Made by a program: the position numbers and the translations under genes
In this document: in pieces, positions 1-8,318 of the stretch
Layout of the letters: each line of letters begins with the position of its first letter
Numbering within the stretch: the first letter of the stretch is position 1
Origin: Hallerella sp963629575
GTDB lineage: Bacteria; Fibrobacterota; Fibrobacteria; Fibrobacterales; Fibrobacteraceae
Direction of reading: 5' to 3'
NCBI GenBank assembly: GCA_963629575.1
Contig: CAVGIM010000002.1
Location: 52,113 to 116,112 of the forward strand
Length of the DNA: 64,000 nucleotides
Notes under the pieces: generated by a model
The model's input: the letters and a program-made list of their open reading frames with translations, nothing else
The model's database searches: none
Told to the model about the DNA's origin: nothing

Positions 1-697
1 TCACGGCGATAAAGAAATCGTCCATGACGCTCTTTTTCACGGGCAACTTTGTGTACAGGGAATTGCGGATCGCGTACAAGGCGCCGTTTCCGCCTATCAA
101 GCGGTCAAGAATGCCTTCGAACTTCTTGATTTCGGATTCAAAGTCCCAATAGCTCAATTCGCCAGAACCCAAAAGGCTTCCGCTCTTGTCCGTCAAGATC
201 AAGTGTCCGCAGACGCATCCGATTTTCTGGTCGGCAAACGGGGAGACCAGCTTTCGAATCACGTTCGGAAAAAGCATCGTGTTGGCATCGCAAAAAACCA
301 GGATTTCACCGGTCGCTTCCGACTGCAGTCGATTCAGCATTGCCGCCTTTCCCGCATTTTTGACGGCTCGGACAAGACGAATACCCTTGTCCGCATAGCG
401 CTCGACGATTTCCGCCGTCCGGTCCGAAGAGCCATCGTCGCCAATCAGGATTTCGAGCGATTCCCTTGGATAGTCGAGCTCCAGGAAATTCAGGATTTTC
501 TTTTCGATTACCGCTTCCTCGTTGTATGCGGAAACCAGCACCGAAACCTTCGGGAGCGTCACGGAAGAATCGCGCCGGCGGTTTCTCCGCGCAAACAGTT
601 CGCTCAAAAAAGGAAGCGTCACGGGAAACAGGACATAGCAATGCACAAGCAAGAACAAGAGAATCCAAAAGGCTATTTCGAACGGCATAAAATTCAT
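1..697 (-). CDS. Family 2 glycosyltransferase, membrane-anchored, 3' end outside window
   Basis: Probably transfers a sugar from a nucleotide sugar in envelope polysaccharide synthesis. The visible 232 residues start with one hydrophobic segment (about residues 5-25). A GT-A fold follows, with KVSVLVSAYNEE near residue 47, then DDGSSDRT, the FCDAN metal-site region, GGNGALYAIR and MDDFF at the window edge. All of these are hallmarks of processive-type GT2 enzymes. The chosen ATG overlaps the stop of the upstream thioredoxin-like gene as ATGA. A second ATG three codons later is possible. The C-terminal part, where further membrane helices would be expected, is not in the window, so the substrate cannot be inferred. 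Confidence 0.85.
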   Translation of the reverse strand, partial: MNFMPFEIAFWILLFLLVHCYVLFPVTLPFLSELFARRNRRRDSSVTLPKVSVLVSAYNEEAVIEKKILNFLELDYPRESLEILIGDDGSSDRTAEIVERYADKGIRLVRAVKNAGKAAMLNRLQSEATGEILVFCDANTMLFPNVIRKLVSPFADQKIGCVCGHLILTDKSGSLLGSGELSYWDFESEIKKFEGILDRLIGGNGALYAIRNSLYTKLPVKKSVMDDFFIAV

Positions 698-1164
698 TTT
701 TGCACCCATTCCTCTTCCTTGGCCAGGAATTGCATCAGGAGCATTCTCATCTCGTCGGCGGAAAGCCCCTGCGAATATGTCAAGATGGAAAGCCCCTTCG
801 GAGCGACAAGCACATACGACGGCACGGCGGACAGGTTCCAGACATCGAAAAAGCAACGCTCGACGGGCAGCCTCTTCGTGTCGCATTCAATCGTATCCCG
901 GGAACCCTGATCCAGCCGAACCGGATGAAATCTGGAATTCAGAATCGAGGCGACCGTTCTGTCGCGATACGTCGTACGGTCCATTTCCCGGCATGGCAGG
1001 CACCAGTCGGCGACGATATCCACAAAGAGCATCTTGCCGTCGGACCTTGCCGCCGAAAGGGCTTCGGAATAATCCTCCCACCGAACCGCGGTCGAATCCT
1101 GTGCGGCGAGCAAAATCGAAAGAAAACCGCTACAAAGAAGCGCTAGCAGCAAGTTCGATTTCAT
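694..1164 (-). CDS. Exported thioredoxin-like protein (WCLPC motif)
   Basis: A 156-residue protein. It has a signal peptide (hydrophobic residues 4-20) and a thioredoxin-fold domain of the DsbD C-terminal/thioredoxin_7 type. The redox motif is WCLPC, in the context DIVADWCLPCREM, and the cis-proline is in VPSYVLVAPKG. It probably acts as a periplasmic thiol reductase or oxidase. Its start ATG overlaps the stop of the upstream lipoprotein gene as ATGA, so translation is likely coupled. A longer in-frame reading upstream has no signal peptide and was rejected. The specific redox partner is unknown. Confidence 0.8.
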   Translation of the reverse strand: MKSNLLLALLCSGFLSILLAAQDSTAVRWEDYSEALSAARSDGKMLFVDIVADWCLPCREMDRTTYRDRTVASILNSRFHPVRLDQGSRDTIECDTKRLPVERCFFDVWNLSAVPSYVLVAPKGLSILTYSQGLSADEMRMLLMQFLAKEEEWVQK

Positions 1165-1526
1165 TTGAACCTCTTCTGCGTTCCCGTGCCGTTCTTTACG
1201 GGCGGGGAGATGGCTTTCGCTTCGATGGCAACAGAATCGACATAGGCGACAACGGAATCCTGGAACGCGTTCCAGACACCCGGATTCGCTTGAATCCATT
1301 CCGCGACGGAATCGAACTTTTGGGCGGAATAGCCGTATCTTTCCAGAATGACGATTCGAGCGGCACGACCGTCGGGAGAAGTTTCGCCGTATTCTCGCTC
1401 CGCGATGCGAAGGTCTCCATACAGACGGACAAATTCCGCAGGAACAGAAACGCTCTCGGTGCAGGCACAGACCGAAAGCGCAAGACATCCAAACAGAAAT
1501 CTATTCCTTGAAAAGCCCCTCGACAT
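1161..1526 (-). CDS. Small lipoprotein, DUF4296-like
   Basis: A 121-residue protein starting MSRGFSRNRFLFGCLALSV. A hydrophobic segment and cysteine follow (lipobox probably VCA-C). The remainder is a compact helical domain with YGDLRIAERE, ILERYGYSAQKFDSV and a weakly conserved helical tail, resembling the DUF4296 lipoproteins. The start lies inside the 3' end of ftsY, a 26-nt overlap, so it is probably translated from the same message. Function is unknown. The family call is from pattern recognition only. Confidence 0.6.
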   Translation of the reverse strand: MSRGFSRNRFLFGCLALSVCACTESVSVPAEFVRLYGDLRIAEREYGETSPDGRAARIVILERYGYSAQKFDSVAEWIQANPGVWNAFQDSVVAYVDSVAIEAKAISPPVKNGTGTQKRFK

Positions 1527-2403
1527 ATTCCGCCTTGTTGAAGGGCACGAGCTGGTCAATGCGCTCTCCCATTCCCACCCAGCGGATAGGAACCTTGAGC
1601 GAACTCGCGATCGAGAGAACCGAGCCCCCATGCGCCGTACCGTCGAGCTTTGTGACGACAAGCCCGGTCAACGGGAAGCTCTGGTTGAAAATCTTCGCCT
1701 GGCTAATCGCATTCTGTCCGGTATTTCCATCGATGACCAGAATCATGTCATGCGGATAGGCGGCATCCTGCTTTTTGAGAACGCGCACGATCTTGGCGAG
1801 TTCTTCCATCAGGTAATCCTTGTTCTGCAAGCGACCCGCCGTATCGACGAAAACGATGTCGCAACCGCGAGCCTTTGCCGCCGCGCAAGCGTCAAAGGCG
1901 ACCGCCGCCGGGTCAGAACCTTCCGCATGGCGCACAAATTCCGCTCCCGCGCGTTCCGCCCAGACTTCGAGCTGTTCGATTGCCGCCGCCCGGAAGGTAT
2001 CCGCCGCGGCGATCATCACCTTGTGGCCTTCGTCCGCAAACTTTTTCGCGAGCTTCCCGATGGTCGTCGTCTTTCCGGCACCGTTCACGCCGATGACCAG
2101 AACTACGTGGGGCTTTCCCTTGAACTCGAACTTCGGCGGATCCACCAGAAAGCGTTCCGCCTCGGACCGCAAGATGTCCAGGACTTCCGATTCCGAAAGC
2201 GACTTTCCGAGCGCCTCTTCGCGAAGCGCATCCGTAAGCATGAACGCGGCAGAAGTTCCCACATCCGCCTTGATCAGGCGCTCTTCCAGGTCTTCGAGCA
2301 TTTCGTCGGTAACCTTTCCCTTGCCGGCAATGCCCTTGATTTCGCCGAGAATCGCGTTGCGGGTCTTGGCAAGTCCGCTCTTTATCGCCGAAAAGAATCC
2401 CAT
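1501..2403 (-). CDS. ftsY: Signal recognition particle receptor FtsY
   Basis: SRP receptor GTPase that docks ribosome-nascent chain complexes at the inner membrane. The 300 residues hold only the NG domains, without the long acidic A domain of E. coli. The N domain is residues 1-85 and the P-loop GVNGAGKTTT is at 105-114. DTFRAAA lies near 136, DTAGR near 187 and TKLDGTAHGG near 252. It starts MGFFSAIKSGLAKT, an amphipathic membrane-binding helix typical of short FtsY proteins. The start ATG shares one base with the clpP stop (TGATG), and the downstream lipoprotein gene begins inside ftsY. Confidence 0.97.
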   Translation of the reverse strand: MGFFSAIKSGLAKTRNAILGEIKGIAGKGKVTDEMLEDLEERLIKADVGTSAAFMLTDALREEALGKSLSESEVLDILRSEAERFLVDPPKFEFKGKPHVVLVIGVNGAGKTTTIGKLAKKFADEGHKVMIAAADTFRAAAIEQLEVWAERAGAEFVRHAEGSDPAAVAFDACAAAKARGCDIVFVDTAGRLQNKDYLMEELAKIVRVLKKQDAAYPHDMILVIDGNTGQNAISQAKIFNQSFPLTGLVVTKLDGTAHGGSVLSIASSLKVPIRWVGMGERIDQLVPFNKAEYVEGLFKE

Positions 2404-2993
2404 CAGACGACGCTCTTCACTTCATCGACAAGTCCATAGGTCTTCGCCTCTTCCGCCGACATGAAATTGTCCCGTTCCGTATCCCGATCGACTTCCTCAA
2501 TAGACTTCCCGGTTGTCTTCGCGATGATCCCCGTCGTAATCGAACGGATACGAAGCATTTCTTCCGCCTGGATCTTGATGTCGCTCGCGGGGCCTTCCAT
2601 CTGTCCCTGGATTAACGGCTGGTGAATCATGATGCGCGCAGACGGCCAGGCATAACGCTTTCCCTTGGCGCCAGCGGTTAGGAGAACCGCGCCCATCGAA
2701 GCGGCCTGTCCACAGCAAACCGTCACCACGTCGCTTTGAATCGCGTTCATGCAGTCGTAAATCGCAAGTCCGCTCGAAATCACGCCACCCGGACTGTTGA
2801 TAAAGAAGATGATATCGTCGTGGGAAAGCGAATCGAGGTAAAGCAACTGTTTTACAATCTTCGCCGCGCTTTCGTCATCGACCTGGTTCCACAGGAAAAT
2901 TTTCCGGCTGTTCGAAAAGAATTCCTCGGCCTTCTTCATAAAATCCGGGGACTGTTCCTTCTCTTTTTCGTCGTCTTTCTTGTCGGCGTTCAT
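2403..2993 (-). CDS. clpP: ClpP-family serine protease
   Basis: A 196-residue ClpP-type peptidase. The catalytic triad is intact: Ser99 in GQAASMGAVL, His124 in IMIHQP and Asp171 in DRDTERDNFM. The N terminus is a charged, lysine- and glutamate-rich extension (residues 1-18). A GGAG Shine-Dalgarno lies 6 nt before the ATG. It heads a minus-strand operon with ftsY rather than sitting beside clpX, which suggests a paralogue or a relocated gene. It likely works with a Clp ATPase encoded elsewhere in protein quality control. Confidence 0.93.
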   Translation of the reverse strand: MNADKKDDEKEKEQSPDFMKKAEEFFSNSRKIFLWNQVDDESAAKIVKQLLYLDSLSHDDIIFFINSPGGVISSGLAIYDCMNAIQSDVVTVCCGQAASMGAVLLTAGAKGKRYAWPSARIMIHQPLIQGQMEGPASDIKIQAEEMLRIRSITTGIIAKTTGKSIEEVDRDTERDNFMSAEEAKTYGLVDEVKSVV

Positions 2994-3155
2994 TCAAAAC
3001 TCCATAAAGTAAAATGTTTCCCGCCTAATTTAAAAAATCCCTTGCGAAAAATTTTGGCCAACGCCGCTTCGCAGACGCCATCGACAGGAACCGGCGCCCC
3101 CAAACCTCTATGCATTTTTTTATATTTGCGCATAAAACAAACCGATGAGGACCCC
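2994..3155. promoter_or_regulatory. Divergent intergenic region clpP/ahcY with TATATTTG box
   Basis: This region separates the divergent clpP and ahcY genes. On the plus strand TATATTTG at 3120-3127 lies about 30 nt before the ahcY ATG and fits a -10-like element. A GAGG Shine-Dalgarno follows at 3147-3150. The interval between that box and the start codon is too short for a SAH-type riboswitch, and no such fold was seen. Confidence 0.45.
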
Positions 3156-4616
3156 ATGGAATACAAAGTCAAGGATATAAGTCTCGCTGTCGAAGGCCGC
3201 AAGGAGCTGGATCTCGCCGAAACGGAAATGCCCGGTCTGATGGCGCTTCGCAAGGAATTCGAAGGAAAGTTTCCGCTCAAGGGTGCGCGCATCATGGGAA
3301 GTCTCCACATGACCGTGCAGACGGCGATTCTCATCGAAACGCTCACGGAACTCGGCGCGGACGTTCGCTGGGTGAGCTGCAACATTTTCAGCACGCAGGA
3401 CAATGCGGCGGCAGCGGTCGTCGTCGGCAAAGAAGGAACCATCGAAGCGCCAAAGGGAACATCCGTATTCGCCTGGAAGGGAGAAACGCTCGAAGAATAC
3501 TGGGAAAACACGGCAAAGGCTCTCGTATGGCCCGACGGCGAAGGCCCCGACCTTATCGTCGATGACGGCGGAGACGCGACGATGATGGTCGTCCGTGGCG
3601 CGGAATTCGAAGACGCGGGAAATGTTCCCGATTACAACCCCGAAACGGATTCCGAAGAATGGGGCGCGTTTCTTTCCGTCGTCCGCAAGGAAATCGAAAA
3701 AGACCCGAAGCACTTCACAAAGCTCCGCGCAAAGATCAAGGGAGTTTCCGAAGAGACGACCACGGGCGTCCACCGCCTCTACGAAATGGCCCGCGACGGT
3801 CGCCTGCCGTTTGCAGCCATCAACGTGAACGATTCCGTCACCAAGTCCAAGTTCGACAATCTCTACGGCTGCCGCCACTCGCTCATCGACGGCATCAACC
3901 GCGCAACGGACGTGATGATGGCGGGAAAGGTCGCTGTCGTCTGCGGCTACGGTGACGTGGGCAAGGGTTGCGCCCAGTCGCTCCGCGGCCAGGGCGCGCG
4001 CGTCATCGTCACGGAAATCGACCCGATCTGTGCGCTCCAGGCAGCCATGGAAGGCTACGAAGTCAAGACTCTCGACGAAGTCGTTTCGTTCGCGGACGTC
4101 TTCGTCACGACAACCGGAAACGTGGGGATCATCTCCGCCGAGCAAATGGGCAAGATGAAGAACCGCGCCATCGTCGGAAACATCGGGCATTTCGACAACG
4201 AAATCGACATGGCGGGTCTCGCGAAAGTTCCAGGCATCCAAAAGAACAACATCAAGCCGCAATACGACGAGTGGATTTTCCCCGACGGACACAGCGTGCT
4301 CGTTCTCGCCGAAGGGCGGCTTCTGAACCTGGGCTGCGCCACGGGCCATCCGAGCTTCGTGATGAGCGCGAGCTTCACCAACCAGACAATCGCGCAGGTC
4401 GATCTGTGGCTTTCCGCGACAGGCAAGCCCACGGCAAGCGGCTACCGCTATGAAAAGGGAAAAGTCTATCGTCTGCCGATGATCCTCGACGAAAAGGTCG
4501 CGCGGCTGCATCTCGAAAAGCTCGGCGTTCACCTTTCGACGCTTCGCAAGGAACAGGCGGATTACATCGGCGTAAAGGTCGAAGGTCCCTACAAGCCGGA
4601 ATTCTACCGCTACTGA
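3156..4616 (+). CDS. ahcY: Adenosylhomocysteinase
   Basis: Hydrolyses S-adenosylhomocysteine to adenosine and homocysteine in the methyl cycle, in the cytoplasm. The protein has 486 residues, a normal bacterial length. Visible hallmarks are GSLHMTVQTA near the N terminus, the substrate region DDGGDATMM, the NAD-binding GYGDVGKGCA and the C-terminal KPEFYRY tail, which closes the NAD site in the family. The start ATG has GAGG five bases upstream. Open frame continues further 5', but that stretch does not resemble the family and overlaps the clpP promoter region. Two hairpin terminators follow. Confidence 0.97.
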   Translation: MEYKVKDISLAVEGRKELDLAETEMPGLMALRKEFEGKFPLKGARIMGSLHMTVQTAILIETLTELGADVRWVSCNIFSTQDNAAAAVVVGKEGTIEAPKGTSVFAWKGETLEEYWENTAKALVWPDGEGPDLIVDDGGDATMMVVRGAEFEDAGNVPDYNPETDSEEWGAFLSVVRKEIEKDPKHFTKLRAKIKGVSEETTTGVHRLYEMARDGRLPFAAINVNDSVTKSKFDNLYGCRHSLIDGINRATDVMMAGKVAVVCGYGDVGKGCAQSLRGQGARVIVTEIDPICALQAAMEGYEVKTLDEVVSFADVFVTTTGNVGIISAEQMGKMKNRAIVGNIGHFDNEIDMAGLAKVPGIQKNNIKPQYDEWIFPDGHSVLVLAEGRLLNLGCATGHPSFVMSASFTNQTIAQVDLWLSATGKPTASGYRYEKGKVYRLPMILDEKVARLHLEKLGVHLSTLRKEQADYIGVKVEGPYKPEFYRY

Positions 4617-4640
4617 GTTCGCCGGCTTTCCAGAATTCGA

Positions 4641-4671
4641 AAAGTTCCACGCCTGGCGCGCGGAACTTTTT
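4641..4671 (+). terminator. Terminator after ahcY
   Basis: Inverted repeat AAAAGTTCC / GGAACTTTT around a GC-rich loop, followed by T residues, 24 nt after the ahcY stop. Confidence 0.75.
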
Positions 4672-4687
4672 CGTTGGAGCGGACAGC

Positions 4688-4714
4688 AAAAAACCCGGCA
4701 TTCGCCGGGTTTTT
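4688..4714. terminator. Bidirectional terminator between ahcY and sigma factor
   Basis: Stem ACCCGGC / GCCGGGT with a three-base loop, flanked by an A run and a T run. It can serve both convergent genes. Confidence 0.85.
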
Positions 4715-4742
4715 CGAAAGGAGAGAGAGTTTCTAGAAAATA

Positions 4743-5567
4743 TCAGGCGGCGTCAAGGACCTTGTCAATCTTTGTCGTGCGCAGCTTGGCGAGCGCCTTT
4801 TCCTTCACCTGGCGCACGCGTTCCTTCGACAGTCCGACCATCTTGCCGATTTCCTTCAGATTCAGGTCCGCGTCCATGTCCAAGCCGTAATAGAGGCCTA
4901 TCACGCGATGTTCCTGGTCTGTCAGGTTTTCCTTTAAGAGAAGCTCGAGAGAAGCCTGTTCCCCGTTCTTTTCCGCAAGCGCATCCGTCGCGTCACAGGA
5001 AGAGGCAAGGCAGTCTCCAAGCGTCATGTCGCCATCTTCGCCCACCGGGGAATCAAGCGACGCCGAGTGGGAACCCATCATCAGGATTTTTTCGATATCC
5101 TTCGCCTTGTAGCGGCTTTCGCCTTCGAGGCTTTCCGGATCGATCGTCATCTGGCCGCCGATAACCTGGCGAGTCGTCGTCGCCGCACGGTTGAAGCGCC
5201 GAAGCACAAGTTCCTTTTCGGCGCTGATGCGGACAAGGCGCGCCTTTTCGGAAATCGCCCGGGTAATGTTCTGGCGAATCCACCAGACCGCGTAGCTGAT
5301 AAACTTGATTTTCTGGTTCGGGTCAAAACGCCGGGCCGCTTCGATAAGGCCCATGTTGCCTTCGTTGATGAGTTCGTTGATGTCTAGGCCCTGGCCCTTG
5401 TAGAGATTCGCGATGTTTACGACAAACTTTAGATTGGACTTGACAAGGAGATCTTGCGCGCGACGATTGCCCTTTGCGGCAAGCTGGATCAAGATTTTTT
5501 CCTGTTCGCGGGAGAGGAGCGGATACTTGGAGATGTCATTCAAGTATTGGAAGTAAATGGAATTCAT
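4743..5567 (-). CDS. Sigma-70 family RNA polymerase sigma factor (RpoD/RpoS group)
   Basis: A 274-residue sigma factor. It has region 1.2 (residues 1-35) and region 2 with LLVKSNLKFVVNIA, DINELINEGNMGL, FDPNQKIKFISYAVWWIRQ. A region 3 follows, then region 4 with LTDQEHRVIGLYYGLD and the helix-turn-helix LKEIGKMVGLSKERVRQ. It lacks the large N-terminal region 1.1. This short layout is what primary sigma factors look like in Bacteroidota and relatives, so it may be the housekeeping factor. A group 2 factor is the alternative. A GAGGT Shine-Dalgarno precedes the ATG. The 5' UTR carries a hairpin (5591-5609). Confidence 0.92.
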   Translation of the reverse strand: MNSIYFQYLNDISKYPLLSREQEKILIQLAAKGNRRAQDLLVKSNLKFVVNIANLYKGQGLDINELINEGNMGLIEAARRFDPNQKIKFISYAVWWIRQNITRAISEKARLVRISAEKELVLRRFNRAATTTRQVIGGQMTIDPESLEGESRYKAKDIEKILMMGSHSASLDSPVGEDGDMTLGDCLASSCDATDALAEKNGEQASLELLLKENLTDQEHRVIGLYYGLDMDADLNLKEIGKMVGLSKERVRQVKEKALAKLRTTKIDKVLDAA

Positions 5568-5590
5568 CTGAAGTTACCTCTTTGTTTGTT

Positions 5591-5622
5591 GTAGCGTTCC
5601 TTTCGCTACGCCTAGAAATATA
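5591..5622 (-). promoter_or_regulatory. Sigma-factor gene promoter with a hairpin at the 5' end of the mRNA
   Basis: On the minus strand TATATT (complement of 5617-5622) is followed within about 8-10 nt by the inverted repeat GTAGCG / CGCTAC (5591-5596 and 5604-5609). If TATATT is the -10 box, the transcript would begin with this stem-loop, about 25-40 nt before the start codon. A terminal stem-loop can stabilise mRNA, but that role is inferred. Confidence 0.4.
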
Positions 5623-5742
5623 AAGCCGCGCTTTTACCCAAGTGTCAGAAAGAACCTCCGTTTTGGCAAAACATTCATCGCCTTTTCGTCTCCATTTATC
5701 GATGTTTTGTCATTTTTCTGTCATTTTCGAGAAAAAAATCCC

Positions 5743-5748
5743 TATATT
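5743..5748 (+). promoter_or_regulatory. TATATT box 7 nt before the sensor kinase start
   Basis: TATATT ends seven bases before the ATG at 5756. As a -10 box it would place the transcription start at or next to the A of the start codon, giving a leaderless mRNA. No convincing -35 was recognised. Confidence 0.4.
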
Positions 5749-5755
5749 GGGAAAC

Positions 5756-6928
5756 ATGGAAAACGCAATGCGCCAAGAGAAGCTTTCCCTAAGCGATTTC
5801 GAAAATTTCAATGTGCTCACCCAGCCTCTCGGACGCGTTCCGAATTGGCTTTGCGGAAAGAGCTCCCCGTCTCCGCTCCTTCTGCGCGTCATGATGATTC
5901 TCTTCTTTCTCGCCTTGGGGTATGTCGCCGCCTCGGCAGGAATGGATTTCGAGAATTTTTCGAATAAAAAGTGCATTGCCGCCTTCGCGGTCGTCACCAA
6001 CTTCTTGCTGGGATTCTTTCTCAATCAGCTTGTCTTCGTTCCGCGGCTTTTCTTCAAGAAGCGCTTTGCCCTCTTCGTGCTGGTAAATTTTTTCTTCACG
6101 CTGGAATCGTTCGCCATTCACGATCTTTTTGTCTATTGGGTCTTGGAAAAGAACGGACCGTTTTACGAATCGATCTTCGGGAAGGCTTCGGCCGTAAACG
6201 ACTTTGTCCTGTTGCTTGTGTTTCTCGCCATCAGCATTATCGTCTGCGCCTTCAATATCCTTATCCGGCTTGGAGGCATCCACGCCCGCGATGCCTATCT
6301 GAAGCGACTCCAGGAAAACTTCTACCTGCAGGCGGATCTCGCGTTCCTCAAGCAGCAACTGTCGCCGCACTTCCTTTTCAATACGCTGAACAACATCACC
6401 GCGCTGGTCGATATCGACCCGAAGCTCGCACAAAAATCGATGCTCCAGCTGTCTTCGGTGTTGCGGCAAATTTTAAACGAATCCAAGGAGCAAGAAGTTC
6501 CGCTTTCGCAGGAACTGGACGTGCTTTCGAAATACTGCGAACTGGAAAAGCTAAGATTCGGGGACAATATGGATTTTTCGCTGAAAACGAGCGTGGAAAA
6601 TCCCAATGCGAAGATCGCGCCGCTCTTGATGATGCCGCTCATCGAGAACGCGATGAAATATGGTGTCCACCCGAGCAACCCCTGCTACATTTCCATCGAC
6701 ATTTCGGAAGTTCGAAAAAAACTGACGTGCCGAGTAAAGAATTCCGTTTCGCCGCAGACCGCTTCGACAAAGGTGAGCAGCGGAATCGGGCTTTCCAATT
6801 TGAAGCGTCGCCTGAACATGTGCTATCCGGGAAAATACACCTATATCACGAACGCCACGGAAAATTCATACGACTGCGAACTGCAAATCGACTTGACAGA
6901 ACCGATGAAAGCGGGGAGTTTTAACTAG
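5756..6928 (+). CDS. LytS/YehU-type membrane sensor histidine kinase
   Basis: A 390-residue sensor kinase. Four hydrophobic segments lie in the N-terminal half (for example LRVMMILFFLALGYVAAS, FAVVTNFLLGFFL and FVLLLVFLAISIIVCAF). The His_kinase (PF06580) core follows, with QLSPHFLFNTLNN carrying the phospho-accepting histidine. The ATPase has MMPLIENAMKYGV (N box) and GIGLSNLKRRL (G box). The family normally signals to a LytTR response regulator, but none is adjacent, so it is an orphan here. The start MENAMRQEK was chosen because the residues before it are not conserved-looking and a TATATT box sits just upstream. Confidence 0.88.
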   Translation: MENAMRQEKLSLSDFENFNVLTQPLGRVPNWLCGKSSPSPLLLRVMMILFFLALGYVAASAGMDFENFSNKKCIAAFAVVTNFLLGFFLNQLVFVPRLFFKKRFALFVLVNFFFTLESFAIHDLFVYWVLEKNGPFYESIFGKASAVNDFVLLLVFLAISIIVCAFNILIRLGGIHARDAYLKRLQENFYLQADLAFLKQQLSPHFLFNTLNNITALVDIDPKLAQKSMLQLSSVLRQILNESKEQEVPLSQELDVLSKYCELEKLRFGDNMDFSLKTSVENPNAKIAPLLMMPLIENAMKYGVHPSNPCYISIDISEVRKKLTCRVKNSVSPQTASTKVSSGIGLSNLKRRLNMCYPGKYTYITNATENSYDCELQIDLTEPMKAGSFN

Positions 6929-6946
6929 GCGGTTTTCCGATATCGA

Positions 6947-7846
6947 TTATTTCAACAGCAGACTTTGCCCGCCCAGTTTTAAAACCACGGGAGACTGCGG
7001 CACTTGAAGGTTTTCTCCTGCTTTCAAAATTCCCTGCCGTAAGAAAACTCCATTTATATCGAAAAGCCGATAAGCCGTTGGACGGGTAAGACCTTCGACA
7101 GTAAATTGACTAAAAGCGATTTGACGTATTTTCAAATGAAATGGGATCGCTCCATTCGGAAGGGAAACGGTTCCGTTACAAGCGCCCAAAGAGCCGAACT
7201 TGACCAGTTTAAATTCACCCGTCTCTCCGGAATCTCCCGAGAGCAACAGGTAAACCGCTGCCGTTTTGGCAAGGCTTTCTTCTTTGGTTGCGCCGGGTCC
7301 CCAACGTTCAAATTTGAATTCACTCCACGGGATATCGACAACAACCATCGAATCCGAGCGGCTTATCTCCGCTTCAAGATTATTTTCGTAAGAGGAAGAA
7401 CCATCGGATTCATTTTTCAGTCTCAGCAAAAAATTCATGGAAGCCTGATATTCCAGACAAAATCCATCCCAGCCAGAAATATCGCCCCCCTCTTGTTCCG
7501 AATTCCAGATATTAAAACCTATTCCGACATACGGCTTTCCAGAAATCATTTCTCCATCAGGGGCGGGTTCGCCAAAAATCATTTTTCCCTGGATGCTTTG
7601 ATAAGCCTTGACCATCTGCCTAAAGAAATCTCCGAGTTCGTTTTCCTTTATATCCGAAGGCCATTCCCAAGAAGAATTTCCGTCGCTAAAAGCGTACCAA
7701 TACCCCGACGATTCATCGGCAGAACCTGTGACGACCCGTCCCACCGAATCCATCGAAGCATCCCACAAAAACGGGTCCTTCACTTCATGCGCCCCAAGGG
7801 CCATGGGGACGAAAAGCGATAGGATGACAAAAGTTTTCAATTCCAT
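6947..7846 (-). CDS. Secreted protein with carbohydrate-binding-like domain and sorting-type tail
   Basis: A 299-residue exported protein. The signal peptide is MELKTFVILSLFVPMALGA, then a beta-rich domain with WYAFSDGNSSWEWPS and SGWDGFCLEYQASMNFLLRL. The second feature resembles the CBM11-like or galactose-binding beta-sandwiches that recur in Fibrobacter secreted proteins. The last 70 residues contain YRLFDINGVFLRQGIL and end in LGGQSLLLK, a short beta-rich tail like type IX secretion sorting domains. A GGGGGA Shine-Dalgarno precedes the start. Its substrate cannot be determined, and both the CBM and secretion-tail calls are inference from pattern. Confidence 0.6.
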   Translation of the reverse strand: MELKTFVILSLFVPMALGAHEVKDPFLWDASMDSVGRVVTGSADESSGYWYAFSDGNSSWEWPSDIKENELGDFFRQMVKAYQSIQGKMIFGEPAPDGEMISGKPYVGIGFNIWNSEQEGGDISGWDGFCLEYQASMNFLLRLKNESDGSSSYENNLEAEISRSDSMVVVDIPWSEFKFERWGPGATKEESLAKTAAVYLLLSGDSGETGEFKLVKFGSLGACNGTVSLPNGAIPFHLKIRQIAFSQFTVEGLTRPTAYRLFDINGVFLRQGILKAGENLQVPQSPVVLKLGGQSLLLK

Positions 7847-7902
7847 ATTTTCCCCCGATAAAGGATGTTCTACAAGATAGCCTTTCTCCCGCCAAAATGC
7901 AG

Positions 7903-7928
7903 GAATGCCCCGGCAAGCCGGGGCATTC
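7903..7928 (-). terminator. Strong hairpin after rplT
   Basis: Perfect inverted repeat GAATGCCCCGGC / GCCGGGGCATTC with a two-base centre, just downstream of rplT. No long T run follows, so it may be an mRNA-end stabiliser as much as a terminator. Confidence 0.65.
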
Positions 7929-7950
7929 TTCGAGAACCTTTTCTCTTCGG

Positions 7951-8304
7951 TTAAGCCTGGGCCTTCACCTGCGCGACGACGGCGGCAAACGCTTCCGGGT
8001 CGCTCACGGCGAGATCGGCAAGGACCTTGCGGTTGATGCTGATGTTCGCCTTGGACAGCAAGTGGATGAACTGGCTGTAGCTCAAGTCAAATTCACGCAC
8101 CGCAGCGTTGAGACGGGTGATCCACAGGGAGCGGAAAGCGCCCTTCTTGTCGCGACGATGAGCGTATGCGTATTGGCCTGCGTGGGCGACGGCTTCTTTC
8201 GCAAGGCGAAGATTCGACTTGCGGCGGCCGTAGTAACCCTTGGCAGCCTTGAGAATGTTCTTGCGGCGGGCGCGAGAAGGAACTCTAGTCTTAGAACGTG
8301 GCAT
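7951..8304 (-). CDS. rplT: 50S ribosomal protein L20
   Basis: A 117-residue L20 with the canonical start MPRSKTRVPSRARRKNIL and motifs AKGYYGRRKSNLRLA, YAYAHRRDKKGAFRSLWI and ARINAAVRE-like ITRLNAAVREFDLSYS. It binds 23S rRNA early in 50S assembly. It is the last gene of infC-rpmI-rplT. In other bacteria L20 represses its own operon by binding leader RNA. No equivalent pseudoknot was identified here. Confidence 0.98.
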   Translation of the reverse strand: MPRSKTRVPSRARRKNILKAAKGYYGRRKSNLRLAKEAVAHAGQYAYAHRRDKKGAFRSLWITRLNAAVREFDLSYSQFIHLLSKANISINRKVLADLAVSDPEAFAAVVAQVKAQA

Positions 8305-8318
8305 TCTTACCTCTCCTG

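Noticed and set aside
2736..3155. Long N-terminal extension of ahcY
   Set aside because: The extension overlaps clpP antisense, has no homology-like pattern, and the ATG at 3156 has a good Shine-Dalgarno and gives the usual length.
2994..3155. SAH riboswitch before ahcY
   Set aside because: The likely -10 box is only about 30 nt before the start, too short for a riboswitch, and no conserved core was seen.
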